From JBGLNJ01 sp034434835 (GTDB lineage Bacteria > Chloroflexota > Anaerolineae > Fen-1058), in NCBI GenBank assembly GCA_034434835.1, contig DAOTXX010000070.1, forward strand, positions 80,026-144,025: DNA of 64,000 bases, read 5' to 3'. The notes below the pieces were generated by a model. It saw only the letters and a list, made by a program, of their open reading frames with translations. It was not told the origin of the DNA and searched no databases. Positions 16,699-25,497 of the stretch are shown here, piece by piece (the first letter of the stretch is position 1; every line of letters starts with the position of its first letter). Both the position numbers and the translations under genes were made by a program.

Positions 16699-17826
16699 AT
16701 GTGGCGCATGATATATGAGCAGCGTCTAACCCGGCTGGTAAAGGACGCCCTCAAGCGCGTATGGCGTTTTGGGGTGCGGATGGATGTGGCTGCCGTTCTC
16801 ATCGTCCTGGTGTTGCTCGCTGCGGCGCTTGGCTCTTGCTTTCCCCAGCTTTCGTCATCCACCATGAGCGATACAGACCGATGGACTCGCTGGGAAACAG
16901 ACACACGCGTGAGATACGGCGCGCTGACGGATGCGCTTGTCGCCGGAGGAGTATTCCGCTGGTTTCAATCTCCGGTTTTTCTGATCTCTCTGGCGTTGTT
17001 GACAGTTGCCACGTTGGCCTGCGCCCTCGACCGCTGGCCGCGAGTATGGAGACGAGTATTTCGTCAATCGGTGCGTTGTCCCGATCTCGTGTTTGAAGCT
17101 GCGCCACACGCAGCCGGTCTGGTTGCGCCGCCCAACACCTCTCTCGTTCACGTCATCCAAGCGAAATTGGAATCGCGGGGTTTTCGTGTGCGTTCGGAAG
17201 CTGCTGACGGCAGCGTTTATGTGCGAGGAGATCGCAATCGCTTTGCCCCTTTGGCGACACTGCTCAACCATCTGGCGGTGCTGCTTTTGTTGTTGGGGGC
17301 AGTGCTGAGCAGTGGATATGGCTGGCGAGAGGAATGGACGATTGGGCCAGGCGCTACGATCCAGGTTGGGCACGAGAGCGGTGTGGCACTGCGCCATGAA
17401 GGATTCACTATCACGCGCTATCCCGATGGCAACGTCGCCGCCTACGAAGCCCAAGTCGCTGTCATCCAAAACGGCCGGATAGATCGCCGCAATGTGCGGG
17501 TCAACGGGCCATTGAGTTACAATGGTATTGGATTTTCCTTGCAGGGTTTTCGAAAAGTCGAAGATAGCTATGAGGTGACGTTGCTGGCTGTGTACGATCC
17601 AGGTTATGGCTGGGTCGTCGTGGCGGGATTGCTGCTGCTGTTGGGACTGGCAGTGATTTTCAACTATCGTTATTGTTGTATCCGTGTCCGGATCGGATCC
17701 GACGGGCGATTGCGTCTGGCCGGAGAGGCTGGCAGATACGCCAGCGATTTTGAGCGCGAGTTTGCGACGCTGGTGCAAGAGATCGAGCGCGCAATGGGAG
17801 GCGAGAGGGAAAAGCCGGGATGTTGA
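16699..17826 (+). CDS. resB: Cytochrome c biogenesis protein ResB (Ccs1)
   Basis: The product is 375 aa. The start is taken as ATG 16699; GTG 16696 directly before it and ATG 16708 are alternatives. It has the ResB layout: transmembrane helices near residues 30-50 and 95-112, a third near 195-215, a large periplasmic domain (about 220-310) containing NGIGFSLQGFRK, and a last helix near 315-335. In system II, ResB works with CcsA/ResC to carry heme across the membrane and attach it to CxxCH motifs of apocytochromes. It overlaps ccsA by 7 bp. It is shorter than many ResB proteins but has the expected elements. Confidence 0.88.
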   Translation: MWRMIYEQRLTRLVKDALKRVWRFGVRMDVAAVLIVLVLLAAALGSCFPQLSSSTMSDTDRWTRWETDTRVRYGALTDALVAGGVFRWFQSPVFLISLALLTVATLACALDRWPRVWRRVFRQSVRCPDLVFEAAPHAAGLVAPPNTSLVHVIQAKLESRGFRVRSEAADGSVYVRGDRNRFAPLATLLNHLAVLLLLLGAVLSSGYGWREEWTIGPGATIQVGHESGVALRHEGFTITRYPDGNVAAYEAQVAVIQNGRIDRRNVRVNGPLSYNGIGFSLQGFRKVEDSYEVTLLAVYDPGYGWVVVAGLLLLLGLAVIFNYRYCCIRVRIGSDGRLRLAGEAGRYASDFEREFATLVQEIERAMGGEREKPGC

Positions 17827-18635
17827 TCGGATTGGCTTACGTGATGCTGTGGCTGGCCGTTCCTGCATACTTGGTCCATACAAGATTGGGCAGGCGGCTG
17901 ACGGGTTGGTCCGCTGTGGGGATAGCGATCATTGCCTGGGGCTTGTTGGCAGCGGGATTGCTGGAACGTGGGCTGACAGCCGGCCATTGGCCGCTGACGA
18001 ATCGCTACGAGTTTGCCCTCTGTTTTGCGTGGGCCGTCCTCACAGTTTATTTGTTGTTGGAGGCTAGTTGGCGCGAGCAGCGAGCAGGGGCCTTTGTGTC
18101 GGCGGTCGCTCTGCTGGCCTCGACGTTTGCCGTGACACGCTCCGCTGCCGAGCAGGCCATCACGCCGCTCTTGCCGGCGCTGCGCTCGGTCTGGTTACAA
18201 ATCCACGTGTTGAGCGCGCTTGGAGGCTATGGCGCCTTTGGCGTGGCGGCGGGTCTGGGCGTGGCGCGACTGTTGCAGCGCGCGTTGCCTGACCAGAGTG
18301 AGCTTGCGTGGTTGCCGCCCGTCGCAGAGAGCGAGCGAGCGATGGGGCGAGCGGTCGCTTTAGGCTTTCCCTGGCTAACGCTGAGTATTCTGACTGGCGC
18401 GATCTGGGCGCAGAATGTTTGGGGCCGTTATTGGGGATGGGATCCCAAAGAGACTTGGGCGTTGGTCACCTGGCTGTGGTATCTTTTGATCTTACACGTG
18501 AGGACGCTGCGTGGCTGGCATGGTCGGCGATGGGCGGGATTGGTTATCGCGGGCCTGGGTGTGGTGATCTTTACCTTCATCGGTGTACCCTGGCTGGTGC
18601 GCACCGTGCGACTGGAAAGCCTGCACGGGTTCTGA
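17820..18635 (+). CDS. ccsA: Cytochrome c biogenesis protein CcsA/ResC
   Basis: The product is 271 aa with eight predicted transmembrane helices. The heme-handling tryptophan-rich motif is clear: WGWDPKETWALVTWLWY, beginning at W205. Likely axial histidines are H130 and H226 on the flanking helices. CcsA forms the heme channel and ligase with ResB. The start at 17820 overlaps resB by 7 bp, so the pair is co-translated. The next gene, an exported radical-SAM protein with a CxxCH motif, begins 22 bp downstream, so the maturation system and a possible substrate are in the same operon. Confidence 0.92.
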   Translation: MLIGLAYVMLWLAVPAYLVHTRLGRRLTGWSAVGIAIIAWGLLAAGLLERGLTAGHWPLTNRYEFALCFAWAVLTVYLLLEASWREQRAGAFVSAVALLASTFAVTRSAAEQAITPLLPALRSVWLQIHVLSALGGYGAFGVAAGLGVARLLQRALPDQSELAWLPPVAESERAMGRAVALGFPWLTLSILTGAIWAQNVWGRYWGWDPKETWALVTWLWYLLILHVRTLRGWHGRRWAGLVIAGLGVVIFTFIGVPWLVRTVRLESLHGF

Positions 18636-18656
18636 TGTATGGCGCAGAGGTGTGAA

Positions 18657-19931
18657 ATGAGCGGCATCACGCGACGGCAATTCTTGACAGGCGTGGGGGC
18701 GTTGGTCGCCTGTGGCGTTGGAGCGGCAGCCGGGCTGAGTGGCAATCGCTGGTGGGAGCGGCCAGAGACCTTTTCCCCGGTTACAGTCGGGGAGGGTAGG
18801 GGGGAAGTCAAGCCTCCCAATCCTTGGTCTGTGGAAGCTCGCTATTACGCCTCGTTCGCCGCCGAAGGATCGCTCAACTGTTCAGCTTGCCACAGCGCGC
18901 CGGAAGGACCGTTGCCGGTTTCGTATTGCCATATCCCGCACACGGGCAACTATGTTCAGTGTCACCTGTGCCCACACCGTTGCATCATCGCGGATGGCGA
19001 ACGAGGCACTTGCCGGGTGCGAGAAAATCGGAATGGCCGGTTGTACTCGATGGTCTATGGCAACCCTTGTGCCGTTCAGGTTGATCCCATCGAGAAAAAA
19101 CCCTTTTATCACTATCTGCCCACCTCGGCGGCTTTCTCTATCGCCACAGCCGGTTGTAACCTGCGTTGCCTATATTGCCAGAACTGGACCATCTCTCAAT
19201 TTCCGCCAGAAGAAACAGACAATGTCGATCTCCCACCAGAGGGAGTGGTTCGCGCTGCCGTGAGGTCCAACGCGCCCGTAATCGCCTACACCTACTCTGA
19301 GCCGACCGCCTTTTACGAATACATGCTCGCCACGGCGCGGCTGGCGCGCGAGGCCGGGTTACGCAGTGTCGTCATCTCGGCTGGCTTTATCAACCCCGAG
19401 CCGCTGCGCGAACTTTGTCAGACGGTCGATGCGATCAAGATTGATCTCAAGGGGTACGATCAGGATTTTTACCGCAAGGTATGCAGCGCGGAGCTTGAGC
19501 CGGTGCTGGAGGCCATTCGAACCATCCACCGGGCCGGGGTGCATCTGGAGATCGTCAACCTGGTCGTGCCGACGCTGAACGATCAACTGGATCAACTGCG
19601 CGCGCTGGCGCGATGGCTGACGCGCGAGATCAGCCCCAATGTGCCGCTCCACTTTTCGCGCTTTATGCCGCAATACAAATTAGCCAACCTGCCACCGACG
19701 CCGGTCGAGACGCTGGAAAAAGCGCGCCAGATCGCTTTGGAAGAAGGGATGCGTTTTGTGTACGTGGGAAACGTCCCAGGCCACCCGGGCGACAACACCT
19801 ACTGTCCAGCCTGCAGCAAGCCCATCATCGTGAGGCAGGGCTTTGCTGTGACCGAGTACCAGCTCAAGGGAAACAAGTGCGCTTATTGTGGCGAGCCGAT
19901 CCCAGGCGTCTGGTGGCCTGATCGAGCGTGA
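18657..19931 (+). CDS. amrS: Exported AmmeMemoRadiSam radical SAM protein with a CxxCH motif
   Basis: The product is 424 aa from ATG 18657 (AGAGG upstream). It has a Tat-type leader (ITRRQFL, then a hydrophobic Ala/Gly stretch). It shares with the copy at 12929 the family cysteines (C102, C105, C109, C119), the radical SAM motif CNLRCLYC (C167, C171, C174) and two C-terminal CxxC pairs. Unlike that copy it has CSACH at residues 75-79, a perfect c-type heme attachment motif, encoded just downstream of resB-ccsA. A G-rich palindromic stretch at 18771-18805 encodes the variable segment near residues 39-49. The reaction is unknown; an exported enzyme linked to heme or metal chemistry is inferred. 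Confidence 0.88.
   Translation: MSGITRRQFLTGVGALVACGVGAAAGLSGNRWWERPETFSPVTVGEGRGEVKPPNPWSVEARYYASFAAEGSLNCSACHSAPEGPLPVSYCHIPHTGNYVQCHLCPHRCIIADGERGTCRVRENRNGRLYSMVYGNPCAVQVDPIEKKPFYHYLPTSAAFSIATAGCNLRCLYCQNWTISQFPPEETDNVDLPPEGVVRAAVRSNAPVIAYTYSEPTAFYEYMLATARLAREAGLRSVVISAGFINPEPLRELCQTVDAIKIDLKGYDQDFYRKVCSAELEPVLEAIRTIHRAGVHLEIVNLVVPTLNDQLDQLRALARWLTREISPNVPLHFSRFMPQYKLANLPPTPVETLEKARQIALEEGMRFVYVGNVPGHPGDNTYCPACSKPIIVRQGFAVTEYQLKGNKCAYCGEPIPGVWWPDRA
18771..18805. repeat. Possible G-rich palindromic repeat inside the second amrS
   Basis: TCCCCG (18774-18779) pairs with CGGGGA (18788-18793), followed by a G-rich run similar to the cores at 7385 and 11631. It encodes a stretch of the linker between the Tat leader and the catalytic domain. 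Confidence 0.4.
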
Positions 19932-19942
19932 GGGAGGTCGGG

Positions 19943-21481
19943 ATGAAGAAACATGCCTGCGGCTTGAAACCTCTCTTGATGTTGGCTGTCTGCATTGTGC
20001 TTCATTCTGCCTGCATTGCGCCGACGGCCACGCCGGCGACAATTGCGCCATTCCCATCACCCGCGATTTCTCTCACCGTGCCCTCAGGTCGAGTCCACCG
20101 CGTCGAGTTTGCCGGTTCCTGGTATCCTGGCAATCGTGATGAGCTGGCCCAGACAGTGGACAAGCTGCTTACAGCAGTTGTTCCGGTGGATGGCGATCCC
20201 ATCGCCCTTATCGTCCCTCATGCAGGCTACGTTTACTCCGGCCCGGTCGCCGCGTATGGGTTCAAGCAATTGGAGGGAAAACCGTACGAGGTCGCCGTCA
20301 TCATTGCCGCCGATCACCAGATGCCTCTCGCGCGCCCTGTCGCCGTCTGGGCCGAGGGTGGATTCGAGACGCCGCTGGGGATTGTGCCGGTGGATGTCCA
20401 ACTGGCGCGGGCGCTCATGGCGGCCGAGCCGCGCATCACCTTCGACACGGCAGCTTTTTCGGGAGAGCACGTCATCGAGATCGAGCTGCCTTTTCTTCAG
20501 CGCGTGTGCCCGGGGTGCAGCATAGTGCCGGTGCTGATGGGCGCTGATGATGATGCGACCGTCCAGATGGTCGCAAAGGCTTTGCTCTCGGTGCTGCGTG
20601 GACGCCGAGCCGTGATAGTGGCCTCGTCGGATCTCTCACATTATCCGACACGAGAAGCTGCGCTGTGGGTGGATGGGGCGACGCTGGCGGCCATTGAGAC
20701 GGGCGATCCGGCGCGCGTGCAAGGAACGATTGCGGCGCTGATGAAGGTGGGCGTCCCCAACCTGGCGACGTGTGCTTGCGGCGAGGGGCCGATCCGGGCC
20801 GCCATGCAGGTCGCGCGCGGACTTGGCGCCGACACGACGACGATCCTCCGCTACGCCAATTCCGCGGATTCCCCCCTCGGAGACCCTACCCAGGTGGTGG
20901 GCTATGGTGCTGTGATGTTCTGGCGCTATGCCCCGCCTGATCTGACGCAAGCTCGAAAGCAAGAACTGCTCGATCTGGCCCGCGCGGCCATCACAGAATA
21001 CCTCAAGACCGGCCGCGTCCCCGATGTCAAGACGGACGATCCAGTGTTGATTCGACGCTCAGGCGCCTTTGTCACGCTGAAGGAGAATGGCGAGTTGCGC
21101 GGCTGCATCGGTCACATGCGCGCCGACACGCCACTGTATCGAGTCGTGCAAGAGATGGCGGCTTCTGCCGCGACTTCTGATCCGCGCTTCCCGCCGATGA
21201 AGGTGGATGAACTGAGCAAGGTACATATCGAAATCTCGGTACTCTCGCCGCTGCGCCGTATCACAGACGCACAACAAATACAGGTCGGTACGCATGGGCT
21301 GATGATCCTACAAGGCGAGCGACAGGGAGTGCTCCTGCCCCAGGTGCCGATTGAACAGGGATGGAGCCGAGACGAATACCTCGAAGGGTTGTGCCGAAAG
21401 GCTAGCCTCCCGACTGGCTGCTGGCGGGAGGCGGAGCAAGCGTCGTTGTATGCGTTCACCGCGGTGGTGTTTGGGGAGTGA
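19943..21481 (+). CDS. amrBA: Lipoprotein fusing MEMO and AMMECR1 domains (AmmeMemo)
   Basis: The product is 512 aa from ATG 19943 with GGAGG at 19933-19937. The leader ends in a lipobox (LHSAC), predicting an outer-face lipoprotein. Residues ~50-325 are a MEMO-like dioxygenase-fold domain keeping the metal ligands known from human MEMO1: H93 (VPHAGY), H125 (AADH), H233 (DLSHY) and C279 (ACGEGPI). Residues ~330-512 are an AMMECR1 domain with the hallmark LRGCIGH. Fusion of the two with adjacent radical-SAM genes defines the AmmeMemoRadiSam set, whose biochemical role is unknown; MEMO proteins bind iron or copper. It starts 11 bp after amrS, completing a resB-ccsA-amrS-amrBA operon. Symbol is provisional. 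Confidence 0.9.
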   Translation: MKKHACGLKPLLMLAVCIVLHSACIAPTATPATIAPFPSPAISLTVPSGRVHRVEFAGSWYPGNRDELAQTVDKLLTAVVPVDGDPIALIVPHAGYVYSGPVAAYGFKQLEGKPYEVAVIIAADHQMPLARPVAVWAEGGFETPLGIVPVDVQLARALMAAEPRITFDTAAFSGEHVIEIELPFLQRVCPGCSIVPVLMGADDDATVQMVAKALLSVLRGRRAVIVASSDLSHYPTREAALWVDGATLAAIETGDPARVQGTIAALMKVGVPNLATCACGEGPIRAAMQVARGLGADTTTILRYANSADSPLGDPTQVVGYGAVMFWRYAPPDLTQARKQELLDLARAAITEYLKTGRVPDVKTDDPVLIRRSGAFVTLKENGELRGCIGHMRADTPLYRVVQEMAASAATSDPRFPPMKVDELSKVHIEISVLSPLRRITDAQQIQVGTHGLMILQGERQGVLLPQVPIEQGWSRDEYLEGLCRKASLPTGCWREAEQASLYAFTAVVFGE

Positions 21482-21560
21482 GAGGAGTGATCAATCTTGA
21501 GCAACACTATGCCTTGCTGCGCAATCTGTCGAGCCAGCGAGCGCTGTTCGGGCGCACACG

Positions 21561-23054
21561 TCAAGCCGAGGCCTCAAACGTCGGCTTGAGGGCCGGGTAC
21601 AGTGCCTGATAATGGGGATAGCGACGACGATAGATTTCTGCTTGTTGTTCATTGGGCCGGGTTTGCCCTATCACCTTGACCGTGGCCGCGCAGGCCGAAG
21701 GCACATCCGCCCACACTCGCGCGCCCACGCCAGCCAGCAAAGCTGCACCGTAAGCTGCCCCCTCGGTCGTATTGACGGTGACCAGCTCCACTTCCAATAC
21801 ACTGGCGAGGATTTGCCGCCACAGCGCGCTTTTGGCGCCGCCGCCCGAAACCCGCACTTGGTGAATCTCACCCAGCCCCGCTTGCTGGATCAGCGTAAAG
21901 CTGTCTTTGATGCCAAAGGCAACCCCTTCCAGCACCGCGCGGGTCATGTGAGCGCGGGTATGTCGCAGCGTCAGCCCGACCCACGCGCTGCGCGCCAGCG
22001 GATCGGGATAAGGTGTGCGCTCTCCACTCAGATAGGGCAAGAAGAGCAAGCCCTCACTTCCGGCCGGCACGGCCTCGGCCTCGGCAGTCAATGTGTCAAA
22101 GCTTTCGTGGGGAGCCAGGGTGTCACGATACCACTGCAGGCTTCCGGCAGCGCTGAGCATCACGCCCATCAGGTGCCAGCGTCCCGGCAGCGCGTGACAA
22201 AATGCATGGAGTCGCCCGCGCGGCTCGATCAGCGGCTCGGGCGTGGCCGCAAACACCACGCCCGAAGTGCCCAGGGTCAAGGCGATGATGCCGGGCTGCA
22301 CCACACCAACCCCCACCGCCTGCGCGGACTGATCGCCTCCCCCGGCCACCACCGGTGTGCCGGCCGCCAGGCCAGTTTCGGCAGCCGCCCGGCTGGTGAC
22401 CAACCCGGTGACTTCAGGGCCTTCGTAAGTTGGGGGCAACCAGACCTCTGGGATGCCCAGTGCCTCAAGCACCTCTTTGGACCAGGTGCGCTTTTTCAGG
22501 TCGAACAAGATCGTGCCCGATCCATCGGCCTTGTCCATCGCAAACGAGTCGGTCAGCCGGTAGCGCACATAGTCTTTGGGGAGCAGAATGTGGCGCGCGC
22601 GGGCATAAACGTCCGGCTCGTTTTGCTGGACCCACAGAATCTTGGGCGCAGTAAAGCCGGTCAACGCGTCGTTGCCGGTGATCCGAATCAGACGCTCCAC
22701 GCCCAGCCGTGCGCGGATGTCATCGCATTGCGCCCCGGTGCGCTGATCGTTCCACAGGATCGCCGGGCGCAGCACCTCGCCGCGCTCGTCCAGGAGAACC
22801 AGCCCGTGCATCTGCCCGGTCAGGCCCACCGCGGCAACAGCCGATCCGGACACGCCTGCCTGCTCCAGCGCCAGGCGGATGCTGCGGCTGGTCCCCGCCC
22901 ACCATTCCTGTGGGTCTTGCTCGGACCACAGCGGACGAGGAGTGGAAAGCGTCAGGGGCGTCGTCGCGCTGGCAACTACCGTTCCCTGTGTATCAATCAA
23001 CAGCGCTTTGGCGCCGGTGGTGGAAACGTCAATCCCTAATAGCAAGTTGGGCAT
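21561..23054 (-). CDS. xylB: Xylulokinase
   Basis: The product is 497 aa, the usual length for xylulokinase. FGGY-kinase features: N-terminal LLLGIDVSTTGAKALL (phosphate-binding), TGQMHGLVLLD typical of XylB, LWNDQRT, the catalytic-Asp motif VAGGGDQSAQAVG, and RVSGGGAKSALWRQILA near the C-terminus. It phosphorylates D-xylulose to xylulose 5-phosphate for the pentose phosphate pathway. It is the last gene of the leftward xylose block; a 297-bp repeat-filled gap separates it from the GH3 gene upstream, so it may have separate transcription. Confidence 0.94.
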   Translation of the reverse strand: MPNLLLGIDVSTTGAKALLIDTQGTVVASATTPLTLSTPRPLWSEQDPQEWWAGTSRSIRLALEQAGVSGSAVAAVGLTGQMHGLVLLDERGEVLRPAILWNDQRTGAQCDDIRARLGVERLIRITGNDALTGFTAPKILWVQQNEPDVYARARHILLPKDYVRYRLTDSFAMDKADGSGTILFDLKKRTWSKEVLEALGIPEVWLPPTYEGPEVTGLVTSRAAAETGLAAGTPVVAGGGDQSAQAVGVGVVQPGIIALTLGTSGVVFAATPEPLIEPRGRLHAFCHALPGRWHLMGVMLSAAGSLQWYRDTLAPHESFDTLTAEAEAVPAGSEGLLFLPYLSGERTPYPDPLARSAWVGLTLRHTRAHMTRAVLEGVAFGIKDSFTLIQQAGLGEIHQVRVSGGGAKSALWRQILASVLEVELVTVNTTEGAAYGAALLAGVGARVWADVPSACAATVKVIGQTRPNEQQAEIYRRRYPHYQALYPALKPTFEASA

Positions 23055-23131
23055 GGCTCACTCCAAGACCTATACTGTCAGCGGTCGTAAACTTTCACTC
23101 TGTCTGCAAGCAATTGGCCGTCATACACTGC

Positions 23132-23209
23132 CATTGCGAGCGCCCAAAGGGCGCGAAGCAATCTCTTTGGCTCGCTGGAGATTACTTCGGCCTTCGGCCT
23201 CGCAATGAC
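23132..23209. repeat. Dispersed palindromic repeat (CATTGCGAG family), copy 1
   Basis: Arms CATTGCGAG (23132-23140) and CTCGCAATG (23199-23207), with the internal GAAGCAATCTC and GAGATTACTTCG stretches shared with the copy at 38899-39041. Confidence 0.8.
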
Positions 23210-23263
23210 AAAATGAAACTTGGCCGCGCCGAGTATATACTGGTCGGAAATGATTTCAGTGCA

Positions 23264-23322
23264 ATCGGAGTCAAGGCTTTAGCCGGAATTAGCCGCAAGA
23301 ACCGGCTGAAGCCTCGATTCCA
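23264..23322. repeat. Dispersed palindromic repeat (GGAGTCAAGGCT family), copy 1
   Basis: GGAGTCAAGGCTTTAGCCGG (23267-23286) faces CCGGCTGAAGCCTCGATTCC (23302-23321). The same core is found in the nested element at 63292-63420. Confidence 0.8.
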
Positions 23323-23351
23323 ATGCACCCGTTTGATTTCTGCTCAGTATA

Positions 23352-25475
23352 TCAGGATTTGATCTGAAACTCGCCCGTCAGTCGAATATCTGCGGACGAA
23401 CTGCCAATCAACACCTGAACTGTTCCAGGTTCGACCACAAATCCGCTCTCGCCATAGTAGGCGAGTTGGCTGGCCTCTAGCGTGAATGTGACGGCCTTGC
23501 TCTCACCCGGCGCAAGTGAAACGCGCTGAAAGCCTCTCAGCTCTTTGACCGGCCGCGTCACCTTCGAGTTGGGATAGCGCACGTAAAGCTGAACGACCTC
23601 ATCGCCAGCGCGTTCGCCGCAGTTCTTGACTTGTAGGCTGAGGCAGAGCTGCCCATCCGCCGGGATCGCAGACGCGCTCATCTGCAAGCGATCGTATTCA
23701 AAGCGCGTATAGCTGAGGCCATAGCCGAACGGATAGAGCGGTGTTTGCGTCATGTAACGATACGTGCGGCCAACCATACTGTAATCGTCGAACGGTGGCA
23801 GTTGATCAACGGACTGGTAGAACGTGATGGGCAGGCGGCCAGCCGGGTTGGCCTGGCCGAACAAGACATCGGCGACGGCCGCGCCGCCTTCCTGGCCCGG
23901 ATACCACACCAACACGATCGCTTCCACCAGGTCGGCAATGTCGCCTAACGCGATCGCGCTGCCGCCGGCCAGCACCAGCACGACCTTGGCGCCCGCGGCG
24001 ACGAGTTGCCGGATCAAGTCCTCTTGCGCCCGAGGCAGGCCGATGTTGACGCGGTCGCCCGTTTCTTCTGCCAGGATCGCCTCGCCTTCTTCGCCTTCCA
24101 TCAGCGGCGACGTGCCCATACACGCGATCACCAGGTCACACGAGGCGGCTCCATGTGCTGCATAGTTGAGCGGGTTGCGATTCGGCTGCGTGAGCGTGGA
24201 GCCGGGGCGATAGTCCACGCGCACACCTTCCGGCACGTGGCTGACGATGCCTTCCAGCATCGTCGTGAGTGTATCGCTGACCCCATAATAGTTGCCGAGC
24301 AAGGTATTCGCATCGGCGGCGTGGGGGCCGGTGATAAAGATCCGGCGGATGCCCGGCGCAATGGGCAGAATGTTGTTCTTGTTCTTGAGCAAGACGATGG
24401 ATTCGACTGCCGCCTGGTGCGCGAGCGCGCGATGCTCCGCGCCATTGATGACGCTGGGTGGAATCAAAGCGTATGGAACCATTTCCGGCGGATCGAACTG
24501 CCCCAGCTTGAAGCGCGAGGTCAAGACGCGCACCAGCGCACGGTCAATCTCTACTTCAGTGACCAGTCCGCGTTGAACAGCCGTGCCCAGTTGCTCAAAC
24601 ACGCCGCCACAGTCCAGGTCACAGCCCCGCTTGATCGCCAGCGCAGCCGATTCGGGCGCATCCGCCGTGACGTGATGATGAAGGTGTATATCGGCCAACG
24701 CGCCACAGTCGGAAACGACATGGCCTTGGAACTTCCACTCACCGCGCAGAATGTCGCCGAGGAGTTTCTGGCTGGCACAGCACGGCTCGCCATTGACGCG
24801 ACTGTACGCCCCCATCACCGCTTCGACCCTGGCCTGGGTGACGAGTTGCTTGAAGGCAGGCAGGTACGTCTCTCTCAAATCGCGCTCCGAGACACACGCG
24901 TTAAAGTGGTGGCGGTATTTTTCCGGGCCGCTGTGGGCGGCAAAGTGCTTGGCACACGCGGCTGTCTTGAGATACTTGGGATGATCGCCCTGAAGACCGC
25001 GCACAAACGCCGAGGCCATCTCGCCCGTGAGGAACGGGTCTTCGCCCCACGTCTCTTGTCCACGTCCCCAGCGCGGATCGCGAAAGATGTTGATGTTGGG
25101 TGACCACACATGCAGCCCTTGATACTGCATCGAGAATCCATGACGACGCACCGCCTCATGATATTTGGCGCGTGCTTCGTCACCGATGGCAGAGGCCACC
25201 CGCTGGATCAGCGCCGGGTTCCACATTGCGGCCAGGCCGATCGCCTGAGGGAACACGGTCGCGCGCCCATTGCGCGCCACGCCGTGCAGCGCTTCACTCC
25301 AGTAATTGTAAGCGGGGATGCCCAGACGTGGAATCGTAGGCGCTTCAAAGACCAACTGTCCGATCTTTTCCGAGAGCGTGAGGCGCGAGACCAAGTCCCT
25401 GACGCGCGCCTCGATAGGCAGAGTAGAGTCTTGAAAAGGCAACCGTCGTGTGTTGTTATCCATGCGATGTGTCAT
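23352..25475 (-). CDS. GH3 beta-xylosidase/beta-glucosidase (copy 1)
   Basis: The product is 707 aa with no signal peptide, so it acts on imported oligosaccharides. The GH3 TIM barrel (about 25-330) includes WSEALHGVARNG, the PRWGRGQETWGEDP loop and the nucleophile D256 in HVVSDCGAL. An alpha/beta sandwich follows (about 350-560) and then a fibronectin-III-like domain (about 610-705). The WSEALHG and GRGQETWGEDP signatures are typical of the GH3 subgroup containing bacterial and plant beta-xylosidases. It lies directly before xylA and is closely similar to the enzyme at 29083. An ATG at 25463 is an alternative start; GAGAGG lies between the possibilities. Confidence 0.9.
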   Translation of the reverse strand: MTHRMDNNTRRLPFQDSTLPIEARVRDLVSRLTLSEKIGQLVFEAPTIPRLGIPAYNYWSEALHGVARNGRATVFPQAIGLAAMWNPALIQRVASAIGDEARAKYHEAVRRHGFSMQYQGLHVWSPNINIFRDPRWGRGQETWGEDPFLTGEMASAFVRGLQGDHPKYLKTAACAKHFAAHSGPEKYRHHFNACVSERDLRETYLPAFKQLVTQARVEAVMGAYSRVNGEPCCASQKLLGDILRGEWKFQGHVVSDCGALADIHLHHHVTADAPESAALAIKRGCDLDCGGVFEQLGTAVQRGLVTEVEIDRALVRVLTSRFKLGQFDPPEMVPYALIPPSVINGAEHRALAHQAAVESIVLLKNKNNILPIAPGIRRIFITGPHAADANTLLGNYYGVSDTLTTMLEGIVSHVPEGVRVDYRPGSTLTQPNRNPLNYAAHGAASCDLVIACMGTSPLMEGEEGEAILAEETGDRVNIGLPRAQEDLIRQLVAAGAKVVLVLAGGSAIALGDIADLVEAIVLVWYPGQEGGAAVADVLFGQANPAGRLPITFYQSVDQLPPFDDYSMVGRTYRYMTQTPLYPFGYGLSYTRFEYDRLQMSASAIPADGQLCLSLQVKNCGERAGDEVVQLYVRYPNSKVTRPVKELRGFQRVSLAPGESKAVTFTLEASQLAYYGESGFVVEPGTVQVLIGSSSADIRLTGEFQIKS

Positions 25476-25497
25476 CCTCTCGGATACTGTTGGGCGC

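Noticed and set aside
21612..23039. A 475-codon open frame on the plus strand
   Set aside because: Antisense to xylB; no family features.
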